Notes: generated by a model from the letters alone, not told the origin. A stretch of DNA of 64,000 bases from Antarcticibacterium flavum (GCF_006159205.1 NZ_CP040812.1:1612001-1676000), one strand, 5' to 3'. Positions 8,179 to 16,874 are shown, numbered from the stretch's first letter. Made by a program: numbers and translations.

Positions 8179-10181
8179 CTTAATATAAGTGCTACTTTTT
8201 GTTTGGTCTTAATTTTTTCTCCAGGTGCTATGGATTGATCTTTCACATAACCATTCCCATTTACCTTTACATCCAGCCCCAGGTTCTCAAGAATGGACAT
8301 AGCATCCATAACCGGCATCCCTTTTACATCTGGCATTAACCTCTTTTCATTTTGGGAGGTGGTGTAATATTTTTCAAAATCATTTAAGATGAGTTCGTTT
8401 TGGATGTCCAGGGACTCTATCTCATCTTCAACCGGGGTATCTGTATAGATCTTCTGGGCTATGCGTTTGAACACCGGCCCTGAAACATCGGCGCCGTAAT
8501 ATCCTGTGCTTACTTTTGGTTTGTGGATTATCACAATACTTGTGTACTTGGGATCTTCAGCAGGGAAATAACCTACGAAAGAGGAAATATACCTTCGGTT
8601 CGATTGCCAGTCTGGCATCCAGTATTCGGTTTGGGCTGTACCCGTTTTTCCGGCCATGGAGAAATTTGGGGAGTAAAGGCTTTTTCCCGTACCTTTTTCC
8701 ACCACATTCTTCAGCATTTCCTGCACCTTAGAAATCGTTTCAGCAGAGGCAATCGAAGGATTGATGACTGTAAGGTCATTTTTTACGATTGTCTTATCCC
8801 ACTCCTTAATTTCCTTGATAAATCGCGGCTTCACCATCACCCCTCCATTTGCAACTGCATTATAGAAAGTAAGGGTTTGCAATGGCGTAATTTGAATACT
8901 ACCATATCCATAGGCCATCCACGGGAGGGATAAGGCGCTCCAGGTTTTATCTCCCGGGGTTGGAATATATGGCGCTCCTTCTCCTTTAATGGATAGGCCC
9001 AACGGCTCATTCAAATTCATCCTGTTTAGCCCGTCGATAAACTTTTGAGGTTTATCCTTATAGTTATCATAGATAAGTTTCACGATCCCAACGTTCGAGG
9101 AAACCTCAAATGCACGTCCTGCAGAAATTTTACCATAGCCCCCTCTTTTGGAATCACGTACATAGTTGCGACGAATGGTCATAATCCCATTTTCGGTATC
9201 TACCACTGTACTGGTATCTATTACCTTATCTTCCAGGGCAACGATCATCGCCATTAGCTTGAAAGTAGACCCGGGCTCGTGGGTTTCCCCAACAGCATAG
9301 TTTAGTTTTTCATAGTAGGTACCCTTGGAGGTGCGCCCCAGATTGGAGATAGCTTTGATCTCTCCGGTTTTTGTTTCCATCACCACCACAGTACCATGAT
9401 CTGCCTCATATTTTTCCAGCTGGGCCAGTAAGGCGTGGTGAGCAATGTCCTGAATATTTACATCTATCGTGGAGATAACATCGTACCCATCCTTTGGCTC
9501 CACTTCATTATTATCACTTATTGGCTTCCATTGTCCCTTTGCTATCTTTTGTTTAAGCCGGTGACCATCTTTCCCTTCCAGGAAAGGCCCAAAAGCGCCT
9601 TCGAGACCCACCCGGGTATAGAAACCCTGATCATCCTTACGCTCATAACCAACCGTCCTGGCAGCCATAGCCCCAAGCGGATGCTCCCTTACCGTGCGCT
9701 GCTCTGTGATCATTCCTCCTTTATATGTACCAAGTTTGAACATAGGGAAGCTTTTCAACTTCATATAATCTGTATATCCCAGGTTCCTGGTGATAAGCAA
9801 ATACCTGTTCTTGTTCACCCGTGCTGTACGCAGCTTTTGAGACCAGTGAGCCGGAGTTTGACCCAGCATATTGGAAAGCTCCCTGGAGAGGGCTGTGATA
9901 TTCTCTTCGAAATTCTTATCTGTAACCGTTACTGCATCAAATCTTATGTCGTATTTAGAAATAGAAGTAGCAAGCAGATTGCCGTTGGTATCATATAAAT
10001 TTCCGCGGTTGGCGGGAATGGTGAAATTGCGATAGGTACGCTCCTCTGCAAGCTGGTTGTACCTCTCCCCCTCAACAATTTGAATATTAAGCAACTGCAC
10101 AGCTACCGCCACCGCAAAGATGAACATGCATCCTGCAATGATGTAGAGACGGTTAAGTATGTGCTTCTCTGTAGTTGCCAC
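8175..10181 (-). CDS. ftsI: FtsI/PBP3, division transpeptidase with C-terminal PASTA domain
   Basis: Class B penicillin-binding protein (668 aa) that crosslinks septal peptidoglycan in the periplasm. One N-terminal membrane anchor spans about residues 12-33, followed by the PBP dimerisation domain. The transpeptidase carries the nucleophile motif STFK (305-308), SSN (361-363) and KTGT (512-515). Residues from about 615 to the end form a PASTA-like domain (MPDVKGMPVMDAMSILENLG), common in Bacteroidota FtsI but absent from E. coli FtsI. It starts 7 bp after ftsL and overlaps murE. Confidence 0.96.
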   Translation of the reverse strand: MATTEKHILNRLYIIAGCMFIFAVAVAVQLLNIQIVEGERYNQLAEERTYRNFTIPANRGNLYDTNGNLLATSISKYDIRFDAVTVTDKNFEENITALSRELSNMLGQTPAHWSQKLRTARVNKNRYLLITRNLGYTDYMKLKSFPMFKLGTYKGGMITEQRTVREHPLGAMAARTVGYERKDDQGFYTRVGLEGAFGPFLEGKDGHRLKQKIAKGQWKPISDNNEVEPKDGYDVISTIDVNIQDIAHHALLAQLEKYEADHGTVVVMETKTGEIKAISNLGRTSKGTYYEKLNYAVGETHEPGSTFKLMAMIVALEDKVIDTSTVVDTENGIMTIRRNYVRDSKRGGYGKISAGRAFEVSSNVGIVKLIYDNYKDKPQKFIDGLNRMNLNEPLGLSIKGEGAPYIPTPGDKTWSALSLPWMAYGYGSIQITPLQTLTFYNAVANGGVMVKPRFIKEIKEWDKTIVKNDLTVINPSIASAETISKVQEMLKNVVEKGTGKSLYSPNFSMAGKTGTAQTEYWMPDWQSNRRYISSFVGYFPAEDPKYTSIVIIHKPKVSTGYYGADVSGPVFKRIAQKIYTDTPVEDEIESLDIQNELILNDFEKYYTTSQNEKRLMPDVKGMPVMDAMSILENLGLDVKVNGNGYVKDQSIAPGEKIKTKQKVALILS

Positions 10182-10188
10182 AGCAGAT

Positions 10189-10506
10189 CTATTTATTTAC
10201 TTTGATCTTAATTTTATAAGGAGGGGTCTCAGATGGGGCGATCCCCCTCCCTTTCATTTTTCCCGTGAGGGTAGATTCCATTTTTAATTTCATAAGGGCA
10301 GAGCGCACATCAACAAATTCATTCTTCAATTCCCTTACCTCATGATTGAGTCCTGCGATCCTGTGCACTTTTCTTTCAGCACTATGAGAGGATGCGATCA
10401 TCACTATTGCCAGCAGGGTACAAAAAACTATAAAGCGCCAGTTTTGTACAGCATCACTGCTTATAAGAAACTTTGCCTTTAAGATGTTATAAAACCCTTT
10501 TTTCAT
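10189..10506 (-). CDS. ftsL: FtsL-like cell division protein
   Basis: Small bitopic protein (105 aa): a short cytoplasmic N-terminus, one membrane segment (WRFIVFCTLLAIVMIASS, about residues 23-40), then a heptad-rich region (HRIAGLNHEVRELKNEFVDVRSALMKLKM) predicted to form a coiled coil. Sequence identity to proteobacterial FtsL is not evident; the call rests on topology and on the invariant position between rsmH and ftsI. It probably acts in the divisome scaffold that activates FtsW/FtsI. Confidence 0.85.
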   Translation of the reverse strand: MKKGFYNILKAKFLISSDAVQNWRFIVFCTLLAIVMIASSHSAERKVHRIAGLNHEVRELKNEFVDVRSALMKLKMESTLTGKMKGRGIAPSETPPYKIKIKVNK

Positions 10507-10544
10507 CTTTAGTTTTTACTGAACCTTGCGGCTCTAAAGATTTA

Positions 10545-11444
10545 CTATAATTTCTTCGCTATTCTTAATTTGGCACTTCGAGCCCTGCTGTTATCTGCGA
10601 TCTCTTCAGCTGAAGGAACTATGAGCCCCTTTACTTTTTTAAATGGTACCGAGATATTTCCGTAGAAATCCTTTTCCGGCTCCCCTTCAAAAAGTCCGCT
10701 GCGTATATACCGTTTTACCAGCCTGTCTTCAAGCGAGTGGTAAGAAATAAGGCTTAGTCTTCCATTTTTCTTCACCAACTCCTCGGTTTGCAACAAGAAT
10801 TCCTTTAATGCCTCTATCTCCTGGTTTACTTCAATCCTAATTGCCTGGTAGATCTGGGCGAGGATCTTGTGCTCTTTCTCCTTGAAAAGGAACGGCCTTA
10901 AAACCTCGTTAAGCCTCTCACTACTTTCTATAGGCGCGGCCTCCCTTGCTTTTACAATTTCTGATGCCAGTCGTGGCGCATTCTTAAGATCTGCATATTC
11001 ATAAAAGAGCTTTCTTAACTGCTCCTCACCATACTCATTAATAACCTCATAAGCACTAAGAGCGCTATTTTGGTTCATTCTCATATCCAGCTTTGCCTCA
11101 AACCGGGTTGAAAAACCTCTCTCTGCCACATTGAATTGATGAGAAGAAACCCCAAAATCCCCAAGAATCCCATCTACTTCCTTTACCCCATGGAACCGAA
11201 GAAATCTTTTAATGAATCTAAAGTTCTCATTGATGAGCGTAAACCTGGGGTCATCTATTTTATTTTCAAGAGCATCAAGGTCCTGGTCAAAAGCCAGAAG
11301 CCTGCCCTTCTCCCCCAATTGGGAAAGGATCTCCCGGGAGTGCCCTCCACCGCCAAATGTCACATCCACATAAACCCCATCTGGCTTAATATTTAAACCA
11401 TCTACAGATTCTCTTAATAAGACAGGTTTATGATAATCCATCAA
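10545..11444 (-). CDS. rsmH: RsmH, 16S rRNA m4C1402 methyltransferase
   Basis: SAM-dependent N4-methyltransferase acting on C1402 of 16S rRNA (formerly MraW). It has 299 aa. The SAM-binding motif VDVTFGGGGHSREIL is near residues 26-40, and LISYHSLEDRLVK and the C-terminal NSRARSAKLR are family signatures. The start overlaps the 3' end of mraZ by 17 bp, the usual mraZ-rsmH pairing at the head of dcw clusters. Confidence 0.96.
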   Translation of the reverse strand: MMDYHKPVLLRESVDGLNIKPDGVYVDVTFGGGGHSREILSQLGEKGRLLAFDQDLDALENKIDDPRFTLINENFRFIKRFLRFHGVKEVDGILGDFGVSSHQFNVAERGFSTRFEAKLDMRMNQNSALSAYEVINEYGEEQLRKLFYEYADLKNAPRLASEIVKAREAAPIESSERLNEVLRPFLFKEKEHKILAQIYQAIRIEVNQEIEALKEFLLQTEELVKKNGRLSLISYHSLEDRLVKRYIRSGLFEGEPEKDFYGNISVPFKKVKGLIVPSAEEIADNSRARSAKLRIAKKL

Positions 11445-11895
11445 AATCTATATTTCCCATTACATCCTCGGCCAACGACCCAAAATCCCCGGCAGTAGCA
11501 TCGAGCGTTGCTTCATATTTATCCTTATCCCATACCTCAATGATTCCCGCAGAAGATGATAGAACAATCTCCTTATCGATCCCGGCAAAAGCAATGAGAT
11601 CTTTAGGGATCAACAACCTGCCGTTGGTATCTACCTCCACAGTTTTTACCCCTGCAGTAAACACTCTTATAAAATCATTATTTTTCTTAACAAAAGGATT
11701 CAGGGCGTTTATCTTTGACATCATTTTATCCCACCGCTCCATTGGGTACAACTCCAAACACGGCTGAAAAACCGCGCGTTTTAAAACAAACCCATCCTGC
11801 AACATAGGTGATAACTGCTTTTTCAATGGAGCAGGGACCATTAACCGGCCCTTGGCATCTACTTTACATTCGTATGTCCCTATGAGATTTACCAC
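11428..11895 (-). CDS. mraZ: MraZ, transcriptional regulator of the dcw cluster
   Basis: AbrB-fold DNA-binding protein (155 aa from the chosen start) with two MraZ repeats: IGTYECKVDAKGRLMVP near the N-terminus and VEVDTNGRLLIPKDLIAFAG in the middle. Known MraZ proteins form rings and bind direct repeats upstream of their own gene. I chose the GTG at 11895, which gives MVNLIGTYECK. A GTG at 11946 is also open in frame, but it lies inside the upstream repeats and upstream of a TATATTTG promoter box, so it would not be in the mRNA. No Shine-Dalgarno is visible. Confidence 0.93.
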   Translation of the reverse strand: MVNLIGTYECKVDAKGRLMVPAPLKKQLSPMLQDGFVLKRAVFQPCLELYPMERWDKMMSKINALNPFVKKNNDFIRVFTAGVKTVEVDTNGRLLIPKDLIAFAGIDKEIVLSSSAGIIEVWDKDKYEATLDATAGDFGSLAEDVMGNIDFDGLS

Positions 11896-11912
11896 TGGTT
11901 TGTTTATAGTTT

Positions 11913-11920
11913 CAAATATA
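11913..11920 (-). promoter_or_regulatory. Predicted dcw/mraZ promoter -7 box (TATATTTG)
   Basis: A perfect match to the Bacteroidota -7 consensus TAnnTTTG lies 17 nt upstream of the chosen mraZ GTG. That would give a short leader of about ten nucleotides. The nearest TTG upstream is 15 bp away, shorter than the usual 19 or so, so the -33 element is weak; a regulator-dependent promoter would be consistent with that. Confidence 0.65.
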
Positions 11921-11930
11921 TTGAAATTAT

Positions 11931-11956
11931 TACCACAATTTACCACTTTTTACCAC
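11931..11956 (-). promoter_or_regulatory. Putative MraZ box array (three GTGGTA repeats, 10-bp spacing)
   Basis: GTGGTA occurs on the minus strand at 11936-11931, 11946-11941 and 11956-11951, exactly 10 bp apart (one helical turn), just upstream of the TATATTTG box. A fourth GTGGTA covers the mraZ start codon (11895-11890). MraZ is known to bind short direct repeats with about one-turn spacing in other bacteria (TGGGN type in E. coli, AAAGTG type in Mycoplasma). The assignment here is inferred from spacing, position and the AAAGTG-like core. Confidence 0.75.
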
Positions 11957-12150
11957 TTTGTTGATAAGTTTCTCCACCTATTCTGCTGAAAGACTAGTTA
12001 ATAGCGCTACTTCTGTGGAATTCAGGACCTTGGTAAATCAGCGAAATTTTCGTCACTTTTAAGGCTTTTTTTAGATGGTTTTATCCATAAAAGCTTTAAA
12101 CAAATGATTAGTGTATTTCCTAAAAATGCTTATACTTGTACTGAAATCGC

Positions 12151-12158
12151 TATATTTG
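12151..12158 (+). promoter_or_regulatory. Predicted promoter -7 box (TATATTTG) for the hydrolase-engB pair
   Basis: A perfect TAnnTTTG match 26 bp upstream of the hydrolase ATG at 12184. It faces away from the mraZ promoter, so the 11896-12183 gap is a divergent promoter region. No clear -33 TTTG is seen at the expected distance. Confidence 0.55.
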
Positions 12159-12183
12159 CGATTGCTAACTGCAAAGGCCATCA

Positions 12184-12948
12184 ATGAAGAATAAATTACA
12201 GCAAGACGGAGGATTTACCTATCTCGAAGAAGGTGAAGGCACTCCAATCGTTATTTTGCATGGGCTAATGGGCGGATTGAGCAATTTTGACGGCGTGGTG
12301 GATTTTTTTCCTCAAAAAGGCTATAAGATTGTAATACCGGAGCTACCCCTTTACACCATGTCCCTCTTAAAAACAAGTGTTCAAACATTTGCAAAATACC
12401 TAAAGGATTTTGTGGATTACAAGGGATATAAAGAGGTCATCTTGCTGGGAAATTCCCTGGGCGGGCATATTGCTCTTCTTGCGACCAAAATGTATCCTGA
12501 AATTTTAAAGGGATTGGTCATAACCGGAAGTTCCGGCCTTTATGAGAATGCAATGGGTGAAAGCTACCCTCGCAGGGGTGATTACGAATTCATCAAGAAA
12601 AAGGCCCAGAATGTTTTTTATGATCCTGCAGTGGCAACCAAGGAAATTGTAGATGAAGTTTATGTAACGGTAAGCGACCGTAACAAGTTGATCAAAACGC
12701 TCGCTATCGCGAAGAGTGCCATACGTCACAACATGGCCAAGGACCTTCCAAAAATGCATACTCCTACCTGCATCATCTGGGGGAAGAATGACAATGTGAC
12801 CCCACCGGAAGTAGCTGAAGATTTTGACAGGCTACTACCAGACTCAAACCTCTACTGGATTGACAAGTGCGGACATGCAGCCATGATGGAACACCCAGAG
12901 GAATTTAATGAGATCCTGTACAAATGGCTTCAAAAGAGGAACTTCTAG
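12184..12948 (+). CDS. Alpha/beta hydrolase
   Basis: 254-residue cytoplasmic alpha/beta-hydrolase fold protein. The oxyanion region HGLMGG is near residue 26, the nucleophile elbow GNSLGG spans 89-94 (Ser91), an acid lies in WGKNDNVTPP, and the likely catalytic His is in DKCGHAAMMEHP near residue 231. The substrate is not predictable; carboxylic ester or thioester hydrolases share this pattern. engB follows 9 bp downstream on the same strand, a pairing that suggests one transcript. Confidence 0.88.
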   Translation: MKNKLQQDGGFTYLEEGEGTPIVILHGLMGGLSNFDGVVDFFPQKGYKIVIPELPLYTMSLLKTSVQTFAKYLKDFVDYKGYKEVILLGNSLGGHIALLATKMYPEILKGLVITGSSGLYENAMGESYPRRGDYEFIKKKAQNVFYDPAVATKEIVDEVYVTVSDRNKLIKTLAIAKSAIRHNMAKDLPKMHTPTCIIWGKNDNVTPPEVAEDFDRLLPDSNLYWIDKCGHAAMMEHPEEFNEILYKWLQKRNF

Positions 12949-12957
12949 AAACTACAC

Positions 12958-13563
12958 ATGAAGATCAAATCTGCCGAATTTGTTATAAGCAACAGCGATG
13001 TTGAAAAGTGCCCGGACAGCAGCTTACCCGAATATGCTTTCATTGGCAGGAGTAACGTAGGCAAATCTTCCCTTATAAACATGCTCACAGGCCGTAAAAG
13101 CCTTGCAAAAACCTCGGGCCGTCCAGGAAAAACACAGCTTATCAATCATTTTTTGATCAATAAGGAATGGCACCTTGTAGATCTACCCGGCTATGGTTAT
13201 GCCAGGGTTTCAAAAAGCATCAAGAAAACATTCCAAAAATTCATAACCCAGTATTTCGAGAAACGAAGGCAAATGCTTTGCGCATTTGTACTTATAGACA
13301 GCAGGCATGAGCCACAAGCCATAGATCTGGAATTCATGGAATGGCTGGGAGAACACGAGATCCCTTTTTGTATCATCTTCACCAAGGCCGACAAACTTAA
13401 ACCGAAAGCGCTGGAGAGAAATGTAGAATATTACAAGTCAAAGATGCTCGAAACCTGGATGGAGATGCCGCAATACTTTATAACATCTGCAGAAAACGGC
13501 GTGGGACAGGAAGAAGTGCTGGAGTATATAGATGGGATTAATTCGCAGTTTAAAGGAGAGTAA
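12958..13563 (+). CDS. engB: EngB/YsxC GTP-binding protein (ribosome assembly)
   Basis: Essential-type GTPase of the TrmE-Era-EngA-EngB family that helps assemble the 50S subunit and is needed for normal division. The 201 aa include G1 GRSNVGKSS (30-38), the conserved TSGRPGKTQ switch (52-60), G3 DLPGYG (75-80) and G4 TKAD (142-145). It is cotranscribed with the upstream hydrolase. A CAAGAGA heptamer array begins 13 bp past its stop. Confidence 0.96.
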   Translation: MKIKSAEFVISNSDVEKCPDSSLPEYAFIGRSNVGKSSLINMLTGRKSLAKTSGRPGKTQLINHFLINKEWHLVDLPGYGYARVSKSIKKTFQKFITQYFEKRRQMLCAFVLIDSRHEPQAIDLEFMEWLGEHEIPFCIIFTKADKLKPKALERNVEYYKSKMLETWMEMPQYFITSAENGVGQEEVLEYIDGINSQFKGE

Positions 13564-13576
13564 TTCTTGTTAGAAT

Positions 13577-13604
13577 CAAGAGACAAGAGACAAGAGACAA
13601 GACT
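13577..13604. repeat. Heptamer array downstream of engB (CAAGAGA x3 plus a partial unit)
   Basis: Three perfect CAAGAGA units (13577-13597) are followed by CAAGACT. CAAGAGA is the reverse complement of TCTCTTG, a rotation of the TCTTGTC unit of element B, so this is the same heptamer in opposite orientation about 8 kb away. The following TCTAGAG GCTAGAG TCTGGAC is also 7-bp periodic but degenerate. Confidence 0.8.
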
Positions 13605-13659
13605 TTTTATAATGGAATCTAGAGGCTAGAGTCTGGACAAAAAAAAATGGCCTATCACC

Positions 13660-14515
13660 TTATCCGGTCCTCCTGAACGTAGTGAATACCGATCGATGGC
13701 TTCCGGGATTGCAATAGGTGCAGTAGGAAGGGTTTCTAGACAGCATAAGCTTCCTTTTCAGGACATCACAAAATACATATTCGCTTCTCCTTCCGCAATT
13801 ACTTTATAGGAAACTAACAAAATTTGGTGCCGCCAGAGCTACTTAGTTGCGCGATGAGTTAAATAAAGAAGGACAAAAAACAATAATTTGTCATTCTGAA
13901 CGAAGTGAAGAATCCCAACAGTCGGTGCAGCGGGAAGAGACAGTCCAAAGTACAAAGACCATTTCCCGGACATGCTGAAATCCAAACATTCGCTTTTCAT
14001 TCCGGAAAATCTTTCAGATAATCAAGAAAAATTTGATTCCGCCAGAGATCCTAAGTCGCGCGAAAAAGCGCTCCGCAAGATTACAAAAAATGGAGAAATC
14101 CTTAGTCACGCAAAAAAGCGCTCCGCAGGATGACAAGAAACCATATTTTGTCATTCTGAACGAAGTGAAGAATCCCAACAGTCGGTGCAGCGGGAAGTGA
14201 CAGCCCAAAGTACAAAGACCATTTACAGGACATCTTAAGATCCAAACATTCGCTTCTCCTTCCGCAATTATTTTATAGGAAACGAACAAAATTTACTATC
14301 GCCAGAGATCCTTAGTCGCGCGAAAAAGCGCTCCGCAGGATGACAAAAAATGAGGAGAGGCCAGTATTGGCGCAAAAAAGCGTTTCGCTGGATGATAAAA
14401 ATGAGGAGAGACCAGTATTGGCGTGAAATGGGCTCCGCAGAATGACTAAAAACAAGAATTTAAATGAGGAGAGATCCTAAGTTGCGCAAAAAACGCTCCG
14501 CAGGATGACAAAAAA
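13660..14515. repeat. Degenerate intergenic repeats (TCATTCTGAACGAAGTGAAG family)
   Basis: Gene-free region made of imperfect copies of one repeat family. The left half, with core TGTCATTCTGAACGAAGTGA, occurs at about 13889 and 14149, with a degenerate version near 13670. The right half, a diverged inverted counterpart ending CGCTCCGCAGGATGACA, occurs about six times (near 14044, 14096, 14304, 14354, 14407 and 14471). A 260-bp larger period (13887 against 14147) joins them to a second unit, CCAAACATTCGCTTCTCCTT. Open frames here, such as 14014-14289, follow the repeat pattern and are not credible genes. Confidence 0.85.
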
Positions 14516-14641
14516 TGAGGAAAATACTTTCCGTGTAATCCGCCAAAATCCGCGTAATCTTAATGTTATTGGCTTCCGGAAAAAATAATTAAATCCCTTA
14601 AGCTTTAGGGAAGAAACACATCAAATTTACCCCAACAAAAA

Positions 14642-14671
14642 AACTGTTGAAAGCAGAAGCCTTCAACAGTT
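14642..14671 (-). terminator. Rho-independent terminator of the tRNA-Glu/rpsT unit
   Basis: A 10-bp stem AACTGTTGAA/TTCAACAGTT with a 10-nt loop. On the minus strand it is followed by seven T residues. It lies 27 bp downstream of the rpsT stop. Confidence 0.9.
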
Positions 14672-14698
14672 CTCGATATAAATTGAACACTGTTTTTC

Positions 14699-14947
14699 TT
14701 AAAGTGCAGCTACGTGTTTAGCTAACTTTGACTTTAAGTTTGATGCCTTGTTGTCGTGAATAATATTATTCTTGGCCAATTTATCTATCATAGATACAAC
14801 AGATGGATATAAGGTCTCTGCCTCCTTCTTTTCAGCCTCACGTAACCTTTTAATAGCGTTTCTGGTAGTTTTATGCTGGTAGCGATTTCTAAGACGTTTG
14901 GTCTCATTGCTACGAATTCTCTTTAACGCCGACTTATGATTTGCCAT
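14699..14947 (-). CDS. rpsT: 30S ribosomal protein S20
   Basis: 82-residue basic ribosomal protein that binds 16S rRNA early in 30S assembly. The sequence [22 protein letters not shown] and the later repeated basic helices (KSKLAKHV) are typical, and the length is normal. It lies 30 bp downstream of the second of two tRNA-Glu genes on the same strand, with a strong terminator after it, so it may be transcribed together with the tRNAs. Confidence 0.97.
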   Translation of the reverse strand: MANHKSALKRIRSNETKRLRNRYQHKTTRNAIKRLREAEKKEAETLYPSVVSMIDKLAKNNIIHDNKASNLKSKLAKHVAAL

Positions 14948-14977
14948 TACAAATACTATTAAATTAATTTTTTATTG

Positions 14978-15049
14978 TAGTCCGTAGGGGAATCGAACCC
15001 CTGTTACCAGGATGAAAACCTGGCGTCCTAACCCCTAGACGAACGGACC
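14978..15049 (-). tRNA. tRNA-Glu (UUC), copy 2
   Basis: 72-nt cloverleaf on the minus strand. The acceptor GGTCCGT pairs with ACGGACT (one G-U), the anticodon stem CCAGG/CCTGG encloses the loop TTTTCAT with anticodon TTC, and the T arm is GGGG TTCGATT CCCC. CCA is not encoded. It is identical to the copy at 15131-15202 and 81 bp downstream of it. Confidence 0.97.
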
Positions 15050-15130
15050 ATTAATCATTTCAAAAAGGAGCCTGCTTTTGGGCAGACATTCCTGCTTTTA
15101 CACAGAACATTGCAACTTAGTTGCCTTTCG

Positions 15131-15202
15131 TAGTCCGTAGGGGAATCGAACCCCTGTTACCAGGATGAAAACCTGGCGTCCTAACCCCTAGACGAACGGA
15201 CC
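15131..15202 (-). tRNA. tRNA-Glu (UUC), copy 1
   Basis: Same 72-nt sequence and fold as the copy at 14978-15049, with anticodon TTC. It is the promoter-proximal copy: a complete Bacteroidota promoter lies just upstream at 15226-15256. Confidence 0.97.
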
Positions 15203-15225
15203 ATTTTTTGTTTTAAATGCGGATG

Positions 15226-15256
15226 CAAAAATACAACTATTTTTGAATGCCGCAAA
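15226..15256 (-). promoter_or_regulatory. Predicted promoter of the tRNA-Glu operon (TTTG-N19-TATTTTTG)
   Basis: On the minus strand a -33 TTTG (15256-15253) is separated by exactly 19 bp from a -7 TATTTTTG (15233-15226), the full consensus for the primary sigma factor of Bacteroidota. Transcription would begin a few bases before the first tRNA. A second TAnnTTTG box (TATCTTTG, 15360-15353) lies about 125 bp further upstream. Confidence 0.8.
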
Positions 15257-15395
15257 TGTTGAACAAAAATTTTCTAAAAATATTAGAATTAAACTTTCAG
15301 CCTTGCTCAACCCCGTTTCCGGGCCACAAAAATAAGAACTTTTTTGAGGTTGCAAAGATAATTTGCCCTCAAAAATTATCAAAATTATAAATTCC

Positions 15396-16874
15396 TTAGT
15401 ATGCCTTTGCAAATAACACCCTTTGCTGTGATGGTTTCCCACTAAACACGCACTGGCCGGCTTCCTTTTCTCCTTCTATAGGTATTAAACGAATAGTAGC
15501 CTTGGTCCTGTCCTTGATCGCTTTTTCTGTTTCAGAAGTACCATCCCAGTGAGCAGAGAGGAATCCTCCTTTAGTTTTAAGCACTTCCTTGAACTCATCA
15601 AAGCTGTCAACTTTTGAGATGTGTTCATCACGATAATTCTTTGCCCTTGAAAAAAGATTTTCCTGTATTGTGGTCATTAACCCTGTCACAATCCCAACAA
15701 CATCTTCCTGGGAAACCACTTCCTTGGTTAAGGTATCCCTTCGTGCCAGTTCTACATTCCCTTTCTCAAGATCTTTAGGGCCTATCGCAAGCCTTACAGG
15801 CACTCCCTGTAATTCATACTGGGCAAATTTCCACCCGGGCTTTTGAGTATCCCTGTCATCATATTTCACTGATACTCCTGCAGCACGTAATTTGGATGCT
15901 ATATCATTTGCCACTTCTGAAATTTGAGCCAGTTGGTCATCTCCCTTATATATAGGTACAATTACCACCTGGATTGGCGCAAGCGAAGGAGGCAATACCA
16001 GGCCGTTATCATCACTATGGGTCATTATAAGAGCTCCAACCAACCTGGTAGACACACCCCAGGATGTTGCCCATACATGTTCGAGGTTTCCTTCCTTTGA
16101 TGCAAACTTCACATCAAAAGCCTTGGCGAAATTCTGGCCAAGGAAATGAGATGTTCCCGCCTGCAGAGCTTTCCCGTCCTGCATTAATGCTTCTATACAA
16201 TAGGTTTCTACAGCTCCTGCAAAACGCTCGTTTTCACTCTTTGTCCCTTTAATAACAGGGATAGCCATGAAATTCTCGACAAATTCTGCATAGATATTAT
16301 TCATCAATTCAGCTTCGCCGATAGCCTCAGCCTTTGTAGCATGGGCCGTATGACCTTCCTGCCAAAGAAATTCAGCAGTCCTTAGAAATAGCCTTGTCCT
16401 CATTTCCCAGCGCACCACATTGGCCCACTGGTTTATTAAAATTGGTAAATCCCTGTACGACTGTATCCAGCCTTTATAAGTGTTCCAAATAATAGCCTCT
16501 GAAGTTGGTCTCACGATAAGCTCCTCCTCCAGTTTAGCTTCAGGGTCTACAATTAACTTTGAGTTGTCATTAGGATCTGTTTTAAGCCTGTAGTGAGTAA
16601 CCACGGCACATTCTTTAGCAAAACCCTCAGCATTCTTTTCTTCTGCTTCAAAAAGGCTTTTTGGAACGAAAAGAGGAAAATATGCATTTTGATGGCCAGA
16701 TTCCTTGAACATCCTATCCAGTTCTGCCTGCATTTTCTCCCAGATCGCATAGCCATATGGCTTTATTACCATACACCCTCTTACAGCTGAATTCTCAGCA
16801 AGGTCGGCATTGACAACCAATTCATTATACCATTTGGAATAGTCTTCTTTACGCGCGGTTAATTTTTTACCCAT
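15396..16874 (-). CDS. proS: Prolyl-tRNA synthetase (short, archaeal/eukaryotic-type)
   Basis: Class II aminoacyl-tRNA synthetase charging tRNA-Pro. At 492 aa and without the large editing insertion of E. coli ProRS, it belongs to the short type also found in archaea and eukaryotes. Visible motifs include the motif 2 region [26 protein letters not shown] and [17 protein letters not shown] chose the ATG at 16874 ([16 protein letters not shown]); a GTG five codons upstream is open but gives an atypical N-terminus. The gene is divergent from the lipoprotein at 16991. Confidence 0.95.
   Translation of the reverse strand: MGKKLTARKEDYSKWYNELVVNADLAENSAVRGCMVIKPYGYAIWEKMQAELDRMFKESGHQNAYFPLFVPKSLFEAEEKNAEGFAKECAVVTHYRLKTDPNDNSKLIVDPEAKLEEELIVRPTSEAIIWNTYKGWIQSYRDLPILINQWANVVRWEMRTRLFLRTAEFLWQEGHTAHATKAEAIGEAELMNNIYAEFVENFMAIPVIKGTKSENERFAGAVETYCIEALMQDGKALQAGTSHFLGQNFAKAFDVKFASKEGNLEHVWATSWGVSTRLVGALIMTHSDDNGLVLPPSLAPIQVVIVPIYKGDDQLAQISEVANDIASKLRAAGVSVKYDDRDTQKPGWKFAQYELQGVPVRLAIGPKDLEKGNVELARRDTLTKEVVSQEDVVGIVTGLMTTIQENLFSRAKNYRDEHISKVDSFDEFKEVLKTKGGFLSAHWDGTSETEKAIKDRTKATIRLIPIEGEKEAGQCVFSGKPSQQRVLFAKAY

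Noticed and set aside
11896..11946. Upstream GTG start for mraZ
   Set aside because: It is within the phased GTGGTA repeats and upstream of the TATATTTG box, and the extra residues do not resemble MraZ N-termini.
14014..14289. Possible 91-residue gene on the minus strand
   Set aside because: It lies entirely in the degenerate intergenic repeats and its peptide follows the repeat pattern.
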